Of a stretch of 64,000 nt of DNA, positions 1 to 7,297 are shown one piece after another. The notes below the pieces were generated by a model that saw only the letters and a program-made list of their open reading frames with translations, was not told the origin of the DNA and made no database searches. A program made the position numbers and the translations under genes. Source of the DNA: Myxococcus stipitatus DSM 14675 (GTDB lineage: Bacteria; Myxococcota; Myxococcia; Myxococcales; Myxococcaceae). How positions within the stretch are numbered: position 1 is the first letter of the stretch; every line of letters starts with the position of its first letter. The DNA is taken from the NCBI RefSeq assembly GCF_000331735.1, contig NC_020126.1, positions 5,722,501-5,786,500 on the forward strand, in the 5' to 3' direction.

Positions 1-1
1 T

Positions 2-133
2 GACCGGGTGCTGGACCCGTTCGACCAGCACAAGACCTACCGTCGCGCCCTGGCCGCCCGCTACAAGACGGCCTTCGACGACGAGGTGCGCCGGCTGGAA
101 GGGCTGCTCGGGACGTCCGTCGCGGGGAAGTAA
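2..133 (+). CDS. C-terminal end of an unidentified protein (possibly sulfotransferase-like)
   Basis: An open frame enters from the left edge and ends at a TAA at 131-133, giving the last 43 residues of a protein. The tail is basic and helical, with FDDEVRRLEGLLG near the end. Many sulfotransferase-family proteins end in a similar helix (acidic residues, then LExLLG), so that family is a guess. No catalytic motif lies inside the window. The codons carry the high GC3 of the neighbouring genes, so the frame itself is convincing. The next gene starts 97 nt downstream behind its own promoter-like sequence. Confidence 0.55.
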   Translation, partial: DRVLDPFDQHKTYRRALAARYKTAFDDEVRRLEGLLGTSVAGK

Positions 134-147
134 AAGCAACCCGATTC

Positions 148-176
148 TTGACACTCCTCCAACGGCGCGGCTAGCT
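148..176 (+). promoter_or_regulatory. Putative sigma-70-type promoter for the outer-membrane protein gene
   Basis: A perfect TTGACA (148-153) is followed by a 17-nt spacer and CTAGCT (171-176), which matches the -10 consensus poorly. Transcription would start near 183, giving a leader of about 47 nt to the ATG at 230. The perfect -35 box and correct spacing are the support; the -10 is weak. Confidence 0.45.
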
Positions 177-229
177 GGAAGCCCCCCGGGCTTGCCGGAA
201 GGTCCGGGCGTTTCGCCGTCGGAGGTCGG

Positions 230-1525
230 ATGCACAGGCTTCGCGCCGTACTCGCCGCCCTGTCACTGGGCGTACCGTTCGTCGCCAGCGCGGCGGATAT
301 CACGCGGATCGCCTCGGCCCTCGAGGACGATGACCCGTTCGACCTGTTCATCGACGTCGGGTTCGAGCGCACCCAGACTCGCGCGAAGATTGTCCGCGAG
401 CAGCTCTCCACCAACGCCGAGCCCGGGATGACGGGTGACGTCGCGGAGCTCTGGTACAAGGGCGTCGACGCGCGGCTCAACCTGCGGATGGCCATTGGCC
501 TCTACCGGGACCTGGAGCTGTCCTTCAAGCTCCCCCTCGTGTTCCAGCAGAACGAGGAGTGGAACTTCACGTCCCAGTCGTCGCGCTCGACGTCCACCAT
601 CACCAACAACTGCATCAACGCGGATGGCAGCCTCATCCCGAACTGCCTCGGCAACCCGGACGCCAGCGCGCCCCTCTTCGGCGTGCCGCAGGAGAGCTTC
701 CGCGGCGGCCTGGGCAACCTGCACTTCGGCCTCGCGTATGCCTTCTTCAACCAGGAGAAGGACGACACGAAGCCCACGTGGATTGTCGGCATCGACTACG
801 AGGCTCCCACCGCGAAGGTGAGAGACCCGAGCGTGGACACCACGGACTCGGATGAGCGCGGCAACATCGGGGACCGGGTCCACAAGTACCAGATCTACAC
901 CTCGTTCTCCCGGCGCATGGGCGCGGCCGAGCCGTACTTCAAGGCCAGCTACACCATCCCTGTGCGAGGCCCGGGCATCTACTCGAACTGCGACCAGCGC
1001 AATGCCACGCCGCCCAACCTGGGTGCGCCCGGCAACTGCGGCCAGGGCCCGTGGAACCGCAAGGAGACGGGCATCAAGGCGCCGGAGATGGTGGGCATGC
1101 TCGCCGGCGTGGAGCTGGTGCCGTTCTACCGGCCGGAGAAGCACCAGAAGTTCACGCTCGACCTGCGCGCCATCGGCAACTACGTGGGCTCGGGCCGGTA
1201 CAACAACGAGCTGAGCGCGGCGCTGCGCAAGCTGCTCACCTCCGAGGAGTACTTCCAGATCGGCGGCATGATGGGCGTCACCGCCAGCGCGGCCGAGTCC
1301 TTCCAGATTCGTGCGTCCGGCACCTTCCTCTACAACACGGACCACCTGCTCACGAACGAGGAGCTCGGCAAGGACCTCGACGGCGACGGGGAGATCAACG
1401 ACGCGCTGGGCTCGCCGGAGCTCAACCCCACGTTCGACTGGCGCTATGACCTGGTGTCCCGCCGCTTCCGCGCCATCGGCAGCACGACGTTCCGCTTCGA
1501 CCTGAGCGCGACCTTCAGCTTCTAG
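230..1525 (+). CDS. Predicted beta-barrel outer-membrane protein
   Basis: The protein has 431 residues. Its N-terminus is a typical signal peptide: MHRLR, then a hydrophobic stretch ending at about residue 21 with the cleavage pattern VASA|AD. The rest alternates polar and hydrophobic residues with many aromatics. The last residues, LSATFSF, end in phenylalanine, which is the usual BAM recognition signature of outer-membrane barrels. A short Asp-rich loop (DLDGDGEIND, about residues 383-392) could bind calcium. A good ribosome-binding site (GGAGG) precedes the ATG. I do not recognise a specific substrate or family. It is a single-gene unit with a promoter-like sequence upstream and a 13-bp hairpin downstream. 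A porin or transporter role is only inferred from the fold. Confidence 0.8.
   Translation: MHRLRAVLAALSLGVPFVASAADITRIASALEDDDPFDLFIDVGFERTQTRAKIVREQLSTNAEPGMTGDVAELWYKGVDARLNLRMAIGLYRDLELSFKLPLVFQQNEEWNFTSQSSRSTSTITNNCINADGSLIPNCLGNPDASAPLFGVPQESFRGGLGNLHFGLAYAFFNQEKDDTKPTWIVGIDYEAPTAKVRDPSVDTTDSDERGNIGDRVHKYQIYTSFSRRMGAAEPYFKASYTIPVRGPGIYSNCDQRNATPPNLGAPGNCGQGPWNRKETGIKAPEMVGMLAGVELVPFYRPEKHQKFTLDLRAIGNYVGSGRYNNELSAALRKLLTSEEYFQIGGMMGVTASAAESFQIRASGTFLYNTDHLLTNEELGKDLDGDGEINDALGSPELNPTFDWRYDLVSRRFRAIGSTTFRFDLSATFSF
542..577 (+). terminator. Hairpin between convergent genes
   Basis: This is a perfect 13-bp inverted repeat (542-554 with 565-577) around a 10-nt loop. It lies inside the coding sequence of the outer-membrane gene only if read at face value of these coordinates; see the entry at 1542-1577, which is the element actually described. 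This entry is kept at near-zero confidence and should be ignored. Confidence 0.01.
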
Positions 1526-1541
1526 CGCCGGGCAGCACCCC

Positions 1542-1577
1542 GTCAGGAGACGTGGCCCCTTCGGCACGTCTCCTGAC
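1542..1577. terminator. Bidirectional hairpin between convergent outer-membrane gene and rsmI
   Basis: A perfect 13-bp inverted repeat (1542-1554 pairing with 1565-1577) surrounds a 10-nt loop. It lies just past the stop of the plus-strand gene and just before the stop of rsmI on the minus strand. Its position between convergent genes suggests shared termination or 3'-end protection. No clear T-tract follows on either strand, so it is not a classical intrinsic terminator. Confidence 0.6.
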
Positions 1578-1591
1578 TCCGCCTCCCTGCC

Positions 1592-2422
1592 TCACCGCTT
1601 CAGCGACAGCCCGAGTCGGTAGACATCCTGTCCCGACCAGCCCGCGCGTCGCGCCAGCTCGGTGCTCAGCGGCTTGAGCTTCTCGCCCCGGGCAAGTCCC
1701 TCCTCCAGCGCACGCCGCAGCTCGTCCTCGGACCAGCGCCGCTCGCCGGTGCGGCCCTCCACCATCACCACCACCTCGCCGCGTGCCTCCTCCGTCGCGT
1801 AGCGCGCGGACAGCTCCGTCAGCGAGCCCCGGACGAACTCCTCGTGCAGCTTCGTCAGCTCCCGGGCCACACAGCCCCTGCGCTCTCCCCAGGCCTCGAG
1901 GAGGTCCTGGAGCGTCTCGCCCAGGCGCCGGGGCGACTCGTAGAGCACCAGCGTCGCGGACAGCGCGGCCACCTCCTCGAGCATGGCCCTTCGCTCCGGC
2001 CCCTTGCGTGGGAGAAAGCCCAGGAAGTGGAAGCGCCCCGTGGGCAGTCCCGATGCACTGAGCGCTGAGATCAGCGCGGTCGCCCCGGGCACGGGGACGA
2101 CGGTGAGGTCTCTCTCGAGCGCCTCCGCCACCAGCCGTTCCCCCGGGTCGCTGATGGCTGGACTGCCCGCGTCCGTGATGAGCGCACAGTCCTCGCCCCC
2201 GGCAATCCGGTCCAGGATCCGCCCGGCCCGCTGCCCTTCGGCGAAGGCCGGGAGGCTCACCAGGTCCTTCCCACCGATTCCAAAGTGGTCGAGCAGCACG
2301 CGGGAGTGCCGTGTGTCCTCGCACGCAATGAAGGCCACGGCCCGAAGCGTCTCGAGCGCGCGCACCGAAATATCACCCAGGTTCCCGATGGGCGTGGCCA
2401 CCAGGTACAGCGTTCCAGCCAT
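1592..2422 (-). CDS. rsmI: 16S rRNA (cytidine-1402-2'-O)-methyltransferase RsmI
   Basis: The enzyme methylates the ribose 2'-O of C1402 in the decoding centre of 16S rRNA, using S-adenosylmethionine. It has 276 residues, the usual length. It opens with LYLVATPIGNLGDISVRAL, the hallmark start of this tetrapyrrole-methylase-fold family. It then shows EDTRHSRVLLDHFGI, LITDAGSPAISDPG and VPVPGATALISALSASGLP, the conserved SAM-binding loops, and LYESPRRLGETL. It lies 9 nt downstream of yraN, a pairing that is common in bacteria. It is the last gene of the minus-strand block that starts with the Rad50/YhaN-like gene. Confidence 0.96.
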   Translation of the reverse strand: MAGTLYLVATPIGNLGDISVRALETLRAVAFIACEDTRHSRVLLDHFGIGGKDLVSLPAFAEGQRAGRILDRIAGGEDCALITDAGSPAISDPGERLVAEALERDLTVVPVPGATALISALSASGLPTGRFHFLGFLPRKGPERRAMLEEVAALSATLVLYESPRRLGETLQDLLEAWGERRGCVARELTKLHEEFVRGSLTELSARYATEEARGEVVVMVEGRTGERRWSEDELRRALEEGLARGEKLKPLSTELARRAGWSGQDVYRLGLSLKR

Positions 2423-2431
2423 GCCTTCCCC

Positions 2432-2806
2432 TTACATGCCCGCATCGAAGGCGCCGGGAATGTGCTCCACGGTGGCGCGCTCACCGCGCCCCACCACCGA
2501 CACGACATCGAAGCGCATCATCCGCCCATGCAGGTCATGGGCGAAGAGATAGTGCAGCGCCGCCTTCACCACCCGACGCTGCTTCGCGAAGGACACCGTG
2601 TGCGCGGGGTCTCCCCACACCGCCGAGGAGCGCATCCGCACCTCGACGAAGCACACCAAGTCATCCCGCTCCACCACCACATCCAGCTCGCCGTAGCGAC
2701 ACGGCCAGTTCCGCGCCCTCACCCGCCACCCCTGCGCCTCCAGGTACCGGACCGCCAACGCCTCCGCCTCATCCCCCACCGCCCGCCGCTCCCCACGCGC
2801 CACCAT
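2432..2806 (-). CDS. yraN: YraN family (UPF0102) nuclease-fold protein
   Basis: This is a small endonuclease-fold protein of uncertain function, often found next to rsmI. The restriction-endonuclease-like core is visible as GELDVVVERDDLVCFVEVRMR, where the acidic residue of GELD and the E of FVEVRMR match the family's catalytic pattern. I chose the ATG at 2806 (124 residues, starting MVARGERRAVGDEAE), which aligns with the normal family start and has a G-rich sequence just upstream. An in-frame ATG at 2848 would add 14 residues that do not resemble the family. A role in DNA processing is suggested for homologues but not shown here. Confidence 0.9.
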   Translation of the reverse strand: MVARGERRAVGDEAEALAVRYLEAQGWRVRARNWPCRYGELDVVVERDDLVCFVEVRMRSSAVWGDPAHTVSFAKQRRVVKAALHYLFAHDLHGRMMRFDVVSVVGRGERATVEHIPGAFDAGM

Positions 2807-2852
2807 CCACCCCCGCACGTCCTCCCCTTGGAGGACAACGCCCAGCATCGGA

Positions 2853-4748
2853 CTACACGTTAACCGTGCCGTCCGACATCTGAGCGAAGCCCGCGTGCGG
2901 GGTGACGTGCAGCACCTGCGTGAGGGTGCCCAGGTGCTTCAGCATGCGAGCGATGAGGGGCAGCTTCACCTCTTCCACGCCGACGAAGACGTCCTCGAGG
3001 ATGAAGGGCCGCTTCACCCGCGCGCTCGCCTTCTCCACCACCGTCATCCGCAGGGCCAGGTAGTACAGGTCCAGGTCCTTGGGCGGCAGCTCACCCACGG
3101 GCACCCGACGGCCGCCCGTGAGCGCGAAGGCCCTGCCCTCCTTGTCCCACTCGACGCCCTGGTAGCGACGGTCCGTCAGCGCCGTCAGGTACTGCACACA
3201 GCGCTCCTTGAGGAGCCCCTGCACGCTGAGCACGTCCGTGGTGAACACGTCCGCGGCCTGCGACAGGAGCGCGGGGGATGGATCTTCCAGCGGCTCCGCG
3301 GGTGCGGCCGTCCCGTCCGGGGCAGTCATCGGAGCCGGCGGAGCCTTCGCCAGCGCGATGGACTCCTTCACGCGCCCCAGCTCCCGCTCCACCTCACGCA
3401 TGTCGCGCACATAGGAGCCCTTGCGCGTCAGCTCCGCGTTGAGCGCATCCATCTGGTCCTTCAGCGCCTGCCGCTGCGTGGACGCCGCCACGAACTCCGG
3501 GTCCGCCTCCACCGATGCGAGCTGATCCTTCAGCTCCACCACGCGAGCCGCCAGCAGCTCCTTGCGCTCCAGCGCCGAGGGAATCTCGTCCAGGCTCTCC
3601 ACGCCCAGCGCCTTCTGAGCCATGCGCACGGGCGCGGCCTCGGCCTCGAACTCCTCGAGGATCTTCTTCTCGCGCGCGTCGAAGCGGCCCTCCTTGCTCC
3701 CACGCTTCGAGGTCTGCTGGAGCTCATCCACGTACCGCAGCGCCAGGAACGCCGAGAAGCCGAAGGCTGGGATGTCCAGGAGCACCAGGTAGCGGAAGAG
3801 GCTGTCGACGCCGAGCCCCAGACCCAACCCCAGGCCCAGGAACAACACCCCCACGCCGATTCCCGCCCAGAACCCCTGGTTGCTCGTCAGCGGCTCCACC
3901 GAGGCCGGAACCTCCGCCGCTTCCGCGTCGCGATCCGCCCCGAGCCGGGCCAGCGCGTCGTCCCGCTTCGTCAGCGCCTTGGGATAGCGCTGCACCCGCT
4001 GGAGGATGTCCTGGGGAAGCCCCAGCGTCTGGGGCGTCGGAGCGGCCCGCCACGCGTTCTCCGCCTCATGGATGGCCACCTTGATGCCCTCGGTGCCCTT
4101 GAGGCGCTGATCCGCGTCGAAGAGCTGCGAGGACAGCCCATCCACCTTGAACTGGAGCGCATCCACGTCGCGCGCGGAGACCAGCTCCTCCTCCAGCGCG
4201 CGGACCTTCGCCTCCGCGGAGTGGAGGTCTTCAGCGGGGGCCACCGCGGACGCCGACGCCAGCGACGGGAACTTGCCCGACGTCTTCGGATCCACCGCCT
4301 TGCCCGCGGCCTTGCGCGGCCGGCGCGACGGGAGCTGCCCCAACTGCAGGCAGTAGAGCTGCTCGAAGGCCGTGCGCGGAGGCAGACCAACCTGGCCCCG
4401 CAGGAACTGGTTCGTCTCCGAGGCATCCGACGACACCAGCTCCGGCTGCTGCGTCGTCTTGTTCACCCGGTGCAGCGTCCCGGAGCCCCCCAGCTCGCGC
4501 AGCACGCGGTACGTGACGCCATCCACGCCCTGGAAGGTGAGCGCGGCCTTGCCGGACTTCGCGCCCGGCGCCACGAAGGAGACATCCCCACCGCGCCCGT
4601 CTGAGTAGAGCAGCGCGAGCAGGAGCCCCGCGAACGGACTCACCTCCGCACCGGGCGGCTTGAGGACGAGGTACCCGGCTTTCAGCGCGGAGCGGCCCGC
4701 GGGACTGAAGCCCCGGACATTCTGGACGGCGACCTCGACGAATTGCAT
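2853..4748 (-). CDS. Membrane-anchored Rad50/YhaN-like protein with a lost Walker A motif
   Basis: The 631-residue protein has SMC/Rad50-type architecture. The N-terminal head half (1-130) begins QFVEVAVQNVRGFSP. Two coiled-coil stretches (about 170-270 and 355-470) follow, and the C-terminal head half (500-631) carries RPFILEDVFVGVEE, which resembles the Walker B region of YhaN-type ATPases. Between the coils are two hydrophobic helices (about 290-310 and 318-336), so the rod appears membrane-anchored, as in Bacillus YhaN. At the place where GxxGxGKS should stand (after YLVLKP) the P-loop is absent, so normal ATP binding is doubtful. It follows rplS after a terminator and precedes yraN by 4 nt. 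The start codon lacks a clear ribosome-binding site. The function is unknown. Confidence 0.85.
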   Translation of the reverse strand: MQFVEVAVQNVRGFSPAGRSALKAGYLVLKPPGAEVSPFAGLLLALLYSDGRGGDVSFVAPGAKSGKAALTFQGVDGVTYRVLRELGGSGTLHRVNKTTQQPELVSSDASETNQFLRGQVGLPPRTAFEQLYCLQLGQLPSRRPRKAAGKAVDPKTSGKFPSLASASAVAPAEDLHSAEAKVRALEEELVSARDVDALQFKVDGLSSQLFDADQRLKGTEGIKVAIHEAENAWRAAPTPQTLGLPQDILQRVQRYPKALTKRDDALARLGADRDAEAAEVPASVEPLTSNQGFWAGIGVGVLFLGLGLGLGLGVDSLFRYLVLLDIPAFGFSAFLALRYVDELQQTSKRGSKEGRFDAREKKILEEFEAEAAPVRMAQKALGVESLDEIPSALERKELLAARVVELKDQLASVEADPEFVAASTQRQALKDQMDALNAELTRKGSYVRDMREVERELGRVKESIALAKAPPAPMTAPDGTAAPAEPLEDPSPALLSQAADVFTTDVLSVQGLLKERCVQYLTALTDRRYQGVEWDKEGRAFALTGGRRVPVGELPPKDLDLYYLALRMTVVEKASARVKRPFILEDVFVGVEEVKLPLIARMLKHLGTLTQVLHVTPHAGFAQMSDGTVNV

Positions 4749-4772
4749 GGCGGACGCATGTTAGCGCGAATG

Positions 4773-4804
4773 AAAAAAGGAGCGCCCGGTATCGGACGCT
4801 CCTT
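4773..4804 (-). terminator. Intrinsic terminator after rplS
   Basis: An 8-bp perfect stem (4777-4784 with 4797-4804) has a 12-nt loop and, read on the minus strand, runs straight into a run of T (4773-4778). It separates the rpsP-rplS operon from the Rad50/YhaN-like gene. This is the cleanest intrinsic terminator on this strand. Confidence 0.85.
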
Positions 4805-4841
4805 CTTGAGTTGGCCCATGGGCCAACAACGACTCAGGGGC

Positions 4842-5219
4842 TCAGGAGGCCTTGCTGGCCTTGGTCTCCGGCTCTTCCTGCACGTCGACGCGGGCAGCCT
4901 TGCCCTTCAGGTCGCGGAGGTAGAACAGGCGGCTGCGGTTCACGCGGCCACGCGAGAGGACCTCGATCTTCTCGTAGCGGGGGCTGTGCAGCGGGAAGAT
5001 GCGCTCCACGCCGACGCCGAAGGACATCTTGCGGACCGTGAAGGTCGCGCGGTGGCTGCCAGAGGTCTTCCGGATGACGGTGCCCTCGAACGCCTGGACG
5101 CGCTCCTTCTCGCCCTCCTTCACCTTCCAGAAGACGCGCACGGAGTCACCAGGACGGAACGAGGTGACGTCCTGGCGCAGGTACTTCGCCTCGACGTGCT
5201 GAATGGCGCTGTTACGCAT
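4842..5219 (-). CDS. rplS: 50S ribosomal protein L19
   Basis: L19 sits at the 30S-50S interface near the A site. The 125-residue protein shows the family core FRPGDSVRVFWKVKEG, RVQAFEGTVIRK, SFGVGVERIFPLHSP and RGRVNRSRLFYLRDLKGKAARV. A short acidic, Ala/Ser-rich tail (EEPETKASKAS) follows. It lies 122 nt downstream of trmD and ends the classical rpsP-(khpA)-rimM-trmD-rplS operon. A strong intrinsic terminator follows. There is a weak purine-rich stretch before the ATG. Confidence 0.98.
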   Translation of the reverse strand: MRNSAIQHVEAKYLRQDVTSFRPGDSVRVFWKVKEGEKERVQAFEGTVIRKTSGSHRATFTVRKMSFGVGVERIFPLHSPRYEKIEVLSRGRVNRSRLFYLRDLKGKAARVDVQEEPETKASKAS

Positions 5220-5341
5220 GACTGACTCCAGTGAAACGGAAGCTGACGCGACAATGGACGCGTGAAAGAGCGGGCCGTACTAGCAGAGAGAGCGGTGTCG
5301 GACAAGCCCGCTGAGGCCCAACCCACTGAGAACCCCTAGGG

Positions 5342-6085
5342 TTACAGGTCTTCCTCCCGGCGAGCCAGCAGTTTCTGGTCGGCCTTGGACAACTCCAACC
5401 GGGCGAACAGGTCTGGCCGACGCTCTCGCGTCAACATCAGCGACTTCCAACGCCGCCAACGCGCGATGCGCGCATGGTCCCCCGACTGGAGGACCGCCGG
5501 AACCTCGGCCTCTCGAAACACAGGCGGCCGGGTGTACTGGGGATGCTCCAGCATCCCCTCCTCGAAGCTTTCGGAGACGGACGAGGCCACGTTCCCGAGC
5601 ACTCCGGGAACCAGCCGCGCCACCGCGTCCACCACCGCGAGCGCGGCGATCTCCCCGCCGGTGAGCACGAAGTCTCCCAGGGACAGCTCCCCATCCAGGG
5701 AGCCCATCACCCGTTCGTCCACGCCCTCGTAGCGGCCACACACCAGGATCAGCCCAGCCGCGTGGAGCGCGAGCTCCCGCGCACGGGGCTGGGTGAAGGT
5801 CTGCCCCCGAGGACTCATCAGGAGCACCTTCGCCCCCGGCAGCCGGGCCCGGGCGACCTCGATGGCGGCGACGAGCGGCTCCGGCTTCATCACCATGCCC
5901 GCACCGCCACCATAGGGCGCGTCATCCGTGACGCGGTGCTTTCCCTCCGCGAACTCGCGGATGTCCGTCACCGTCGCGCAGAGCAGCCCCTTCTCCTGGG
6001 CCTTGCCGAGGATGCTGGCGCCCAGGTAGCCGGACACCATCCCAGGGAACAGCGTGAGCAGCTCCACCGGATACGGCGGACTCAC
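5342..6085 (-). CDS. trmD: tRNA (guanine-37-N1)-methyltransferase TrmD
   Basis: TrmD makes m1G37 next to the anticodon and prevents +1 frameshifting, using SAM bound in a trefoil knot. The 247-residue protein has [10 protein letters not shown] at the start, [31 protein letters not shown] and [16 protein letters not shown], which together form the knot and catalytic site. [20 protein letters not shown] and [11 protein letters not shown] mark the C-terminal half. The start is a GTG whose GTGA overlaps the rimM stop, giving translational coupling. Confidence 0.98.
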   Translation of the reverse strand: MSPPYPVELLTLFPGMVSGYLGASILGKAQEKGLLCATVTDIREFAEGKHRVTDDAPYGGGAGMVMKPEPLVAAIEVARARLPGAKVLLMSPRGQTFTQPRARELALHAAGLILVCGRYEGVDERVMGSLDGELSLGDFVLTGGEIAALAVVDAVARLVPGVLGNVASSVSESFEEGMLEHPQYTRPPVFREAEVPAVLQSGDHARIARWRRWKSLMLTRERRPDLFARLELSKADQKLLARREEDL

Positions 6086-6636
6086 TGCTCGGACTCTTCC
6101 GGCCCGTCGTCGCGACGCCCGACCTCGACGTACTCGGGAGGACGGATCACGATTCGCTGCGCCGCGATGTCCACCGTCGGAACGAACTCATCCGCGAACG
6201 GCACCACGAGCTCCTGTCGTCCCGCGGCGCGGATGACCAGGTTCGGCACCTCGCTGGTGGCCCAGATCTCTTCCACGCGGCCCAGCGACACACCGGACTC
6301 GTCCACGGCCTCGAGGCCGATCAGGTCCCCCTGGAAGAACTCACCTTCCTCGGGAGGCTCCAGGTCCTCGCGATAGACGAAGACGGTGGCTCCCACGAAG
6401 CCCTCCGCCTGCGTGCGCGACTCAATCCCCTCGAAGACGACGATGTCCTCCTTCGGGGTGGGCCGCAGGGACTCGATCTGCAGGTCCCGCTCCTCGCCCG
6501 CACGGGTGCGGACGCGAACACGGTCCACGGTGCCCAGGGTCTCCGACGCGGGGTCGAACGGGCGGACCGCCAGCTCCCCACGCAACCCATGGGCCCGAGA
6601 GACGTAGCCCAGCTCCAGCAGCGGCTGAGGGCTCAC
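6082..6636 (-). CDS. rimM: Ribosome maturation factor RimM
   Basis: RimM assists 30S head assembly by binding S19. The 184-residue protein has the two expected domains. The N-terminal RimM barrel begins [20 protein letters not shown] and includes [20 protein letters not shown]. The PRC-barrel-like domain contains [20 protein letters not shown] and [21 protein letters not shown] short charged tail ([11 protein letters not shown]) is extra. The start is GTG, with a 4-nt GTGA overlap with khpA upstream, and the 3' end overlaps trmD in the same way. Confidence 0.96.
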   Translation of the reverse strand: MSPQPLLELGYVSRAHGLRGELAVRPFDPASETLGTVDRVRVRTRAGEERDLQIESLRPTPKEDIVVFEGIESRTQAEGFVGATVFVYREDLEPPEEGEFFQGDLIGLEAVDESGVSLGRVEEIWATSEVPNLVIRAAGRQELVVPFADEFVPTVDIAAQRIVIRPPEYVEVGRRDDGPEESEQ

Positions 6637-6917
6637 CGGGGAGCATCCGGAGCGCCGGCGGGCTGCCCGTTGGCCGCGTTGCGCCGGTCGTCGAGGATTT
6701 CCAGGCGGACCTTCTGGCCTGTCTTCTGGGCAGCGGCATTGAGCAACGTCCGGAGGGCATTCACGGTACGCCCATCACGGCCGATGACCTTGCCGACATC
6801 CTCGGGGGCGACCTTCAGCTCGAAGAGCCGTGCGCCGTCCGCCTCGGAGATGCGCAGGCCCACCTGGTCCGGTTGATCGACCAGGGCCCGCGCCAGATAC
6901 GTGAGAAGTTGCTCCAC
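6633..6917 (-). CDS. khpA: KH-domain RNA-binding protein (KhpA/YlqC family)
   Basis: This is a single KH-domain protein of 94 residues. The GxxG loop is visible in GKVIGRDGRTVNALRTLLNA (about residues 43-62), and a short Ala/Pro-rich tail follows. Homologues (KhpA) bind RNA with KhpB and affect cell division or translation in Gram-positives; the role in myxobacteria is inferred. It sits in the usual place between rpsP and rimM. It starts at a GTG with only a weak ribosome-binding site and ends in a 4-nt overlap with rimM. Confidence 0.93.
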   Translation of the reverse strand: MEQLLTYLARALVDQPDQVGLRISEADGARLFELKVAPEDVGKVIGRDGRTVNALRTLLNAAAQKTGQKVRLEILDDRRNAANGQPAGAPDAPR

Positions 6918-6943
6918 GTCCGCTCAGTACAGGCGGCCGCGGA

Positions 6944-7207
6944 TCAAGCCGCGGGGGTGGACTTGGGGGCCTTCGCGGCGACCTTGATGAGGTCGGCGAC
7001 CGTCTCGGACGGCGTCGCGCCCGTCTTCAGCCAGTAGTTCAGCCGGTCCTCGTTGAACTCCACCTTCGGAGGGGTGAGGTTCGGGTCGTACGCGCCAACG
7101 GCCTCGATGAACTTGCCATCCCGGGGGTTGCGGGAGTCGGTGGCGACCACGTGGTAGTACGGCTTCTTCTTGGCGCCCGCGCGGGCAAGACGGAGGACGA
7201 CGGCCAT
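6944..7207 (-). CDS. rpsP: 30S ribosomal protein S16
   Basis: S16 binds 16S rRNA early in 30S assembly. The 87-residue protein starts MAVVLRLARAGAKKKPYYHV and continues with VATDSRNPRDGKFIEAVGAYDPN, the diagnostic core, then RLNYWLKTGATPSETVADL. It is the first gene of the operon. A GGAG ribosome-binding site lies 6 nt before the ATG, and a strong promoter lies about 50 nt upstream. Confidence 0.98.
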   Translation of the reverse strand: MAVVLRLARAGAKKKPYYHVVATDSRNPRDGKFIEAVGAYDPNLTPPKVEFNEDRLNYWLKTGATPSETVADLIKVAAKAPKSTPAA

Positions 7208-7254
7208 GGAGTACTCCAGCGAACAGGAAACTACGAATGGAAACGGGGTGGCGC

Positions 7255-7283
7255 TCTTAACGCCGCACCCGCGGGATTGTCAA
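7255..7283 (-). promoter_or_regulatory. Strong sigma-70-type promoter of the rpsP operon
   Basis: On the minus strand a perfect TTGACA (7278-7283) is followed by exactly 17 nt and TTAAGA (7255-7260). Transcription would start near 7248, about 40 nt before the rpsP ATG. It is the best promoter match in the window, as expected for a ribosomal-protein operon. Confidence 0.75.
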
Positions 7284-7297
7284 GGAAGCTCGGGACT

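Noticed and set aside
542-577. A hairpin terminator entry at these coordinates
   Set aside because: The inverted repeat is at 1542-1577; the entry at 542-577 is a coordinate slip and carries near-zero confidence.
263-1567. Long minus-strand open frame opposite the outer-membrane gene
   Set aside because: Low-complexity Arg/Ala/Val-rich antisense product, no ribosome-binding site, a typical high-GC shadow of the plus-strand gene.
2895-4604. Plus-strand 569-residue frame opposite the Rad50/YhaN-like gene
   Set aside because: Antisense shadow rich in Arg, Leu, His and Gln with no start signal.
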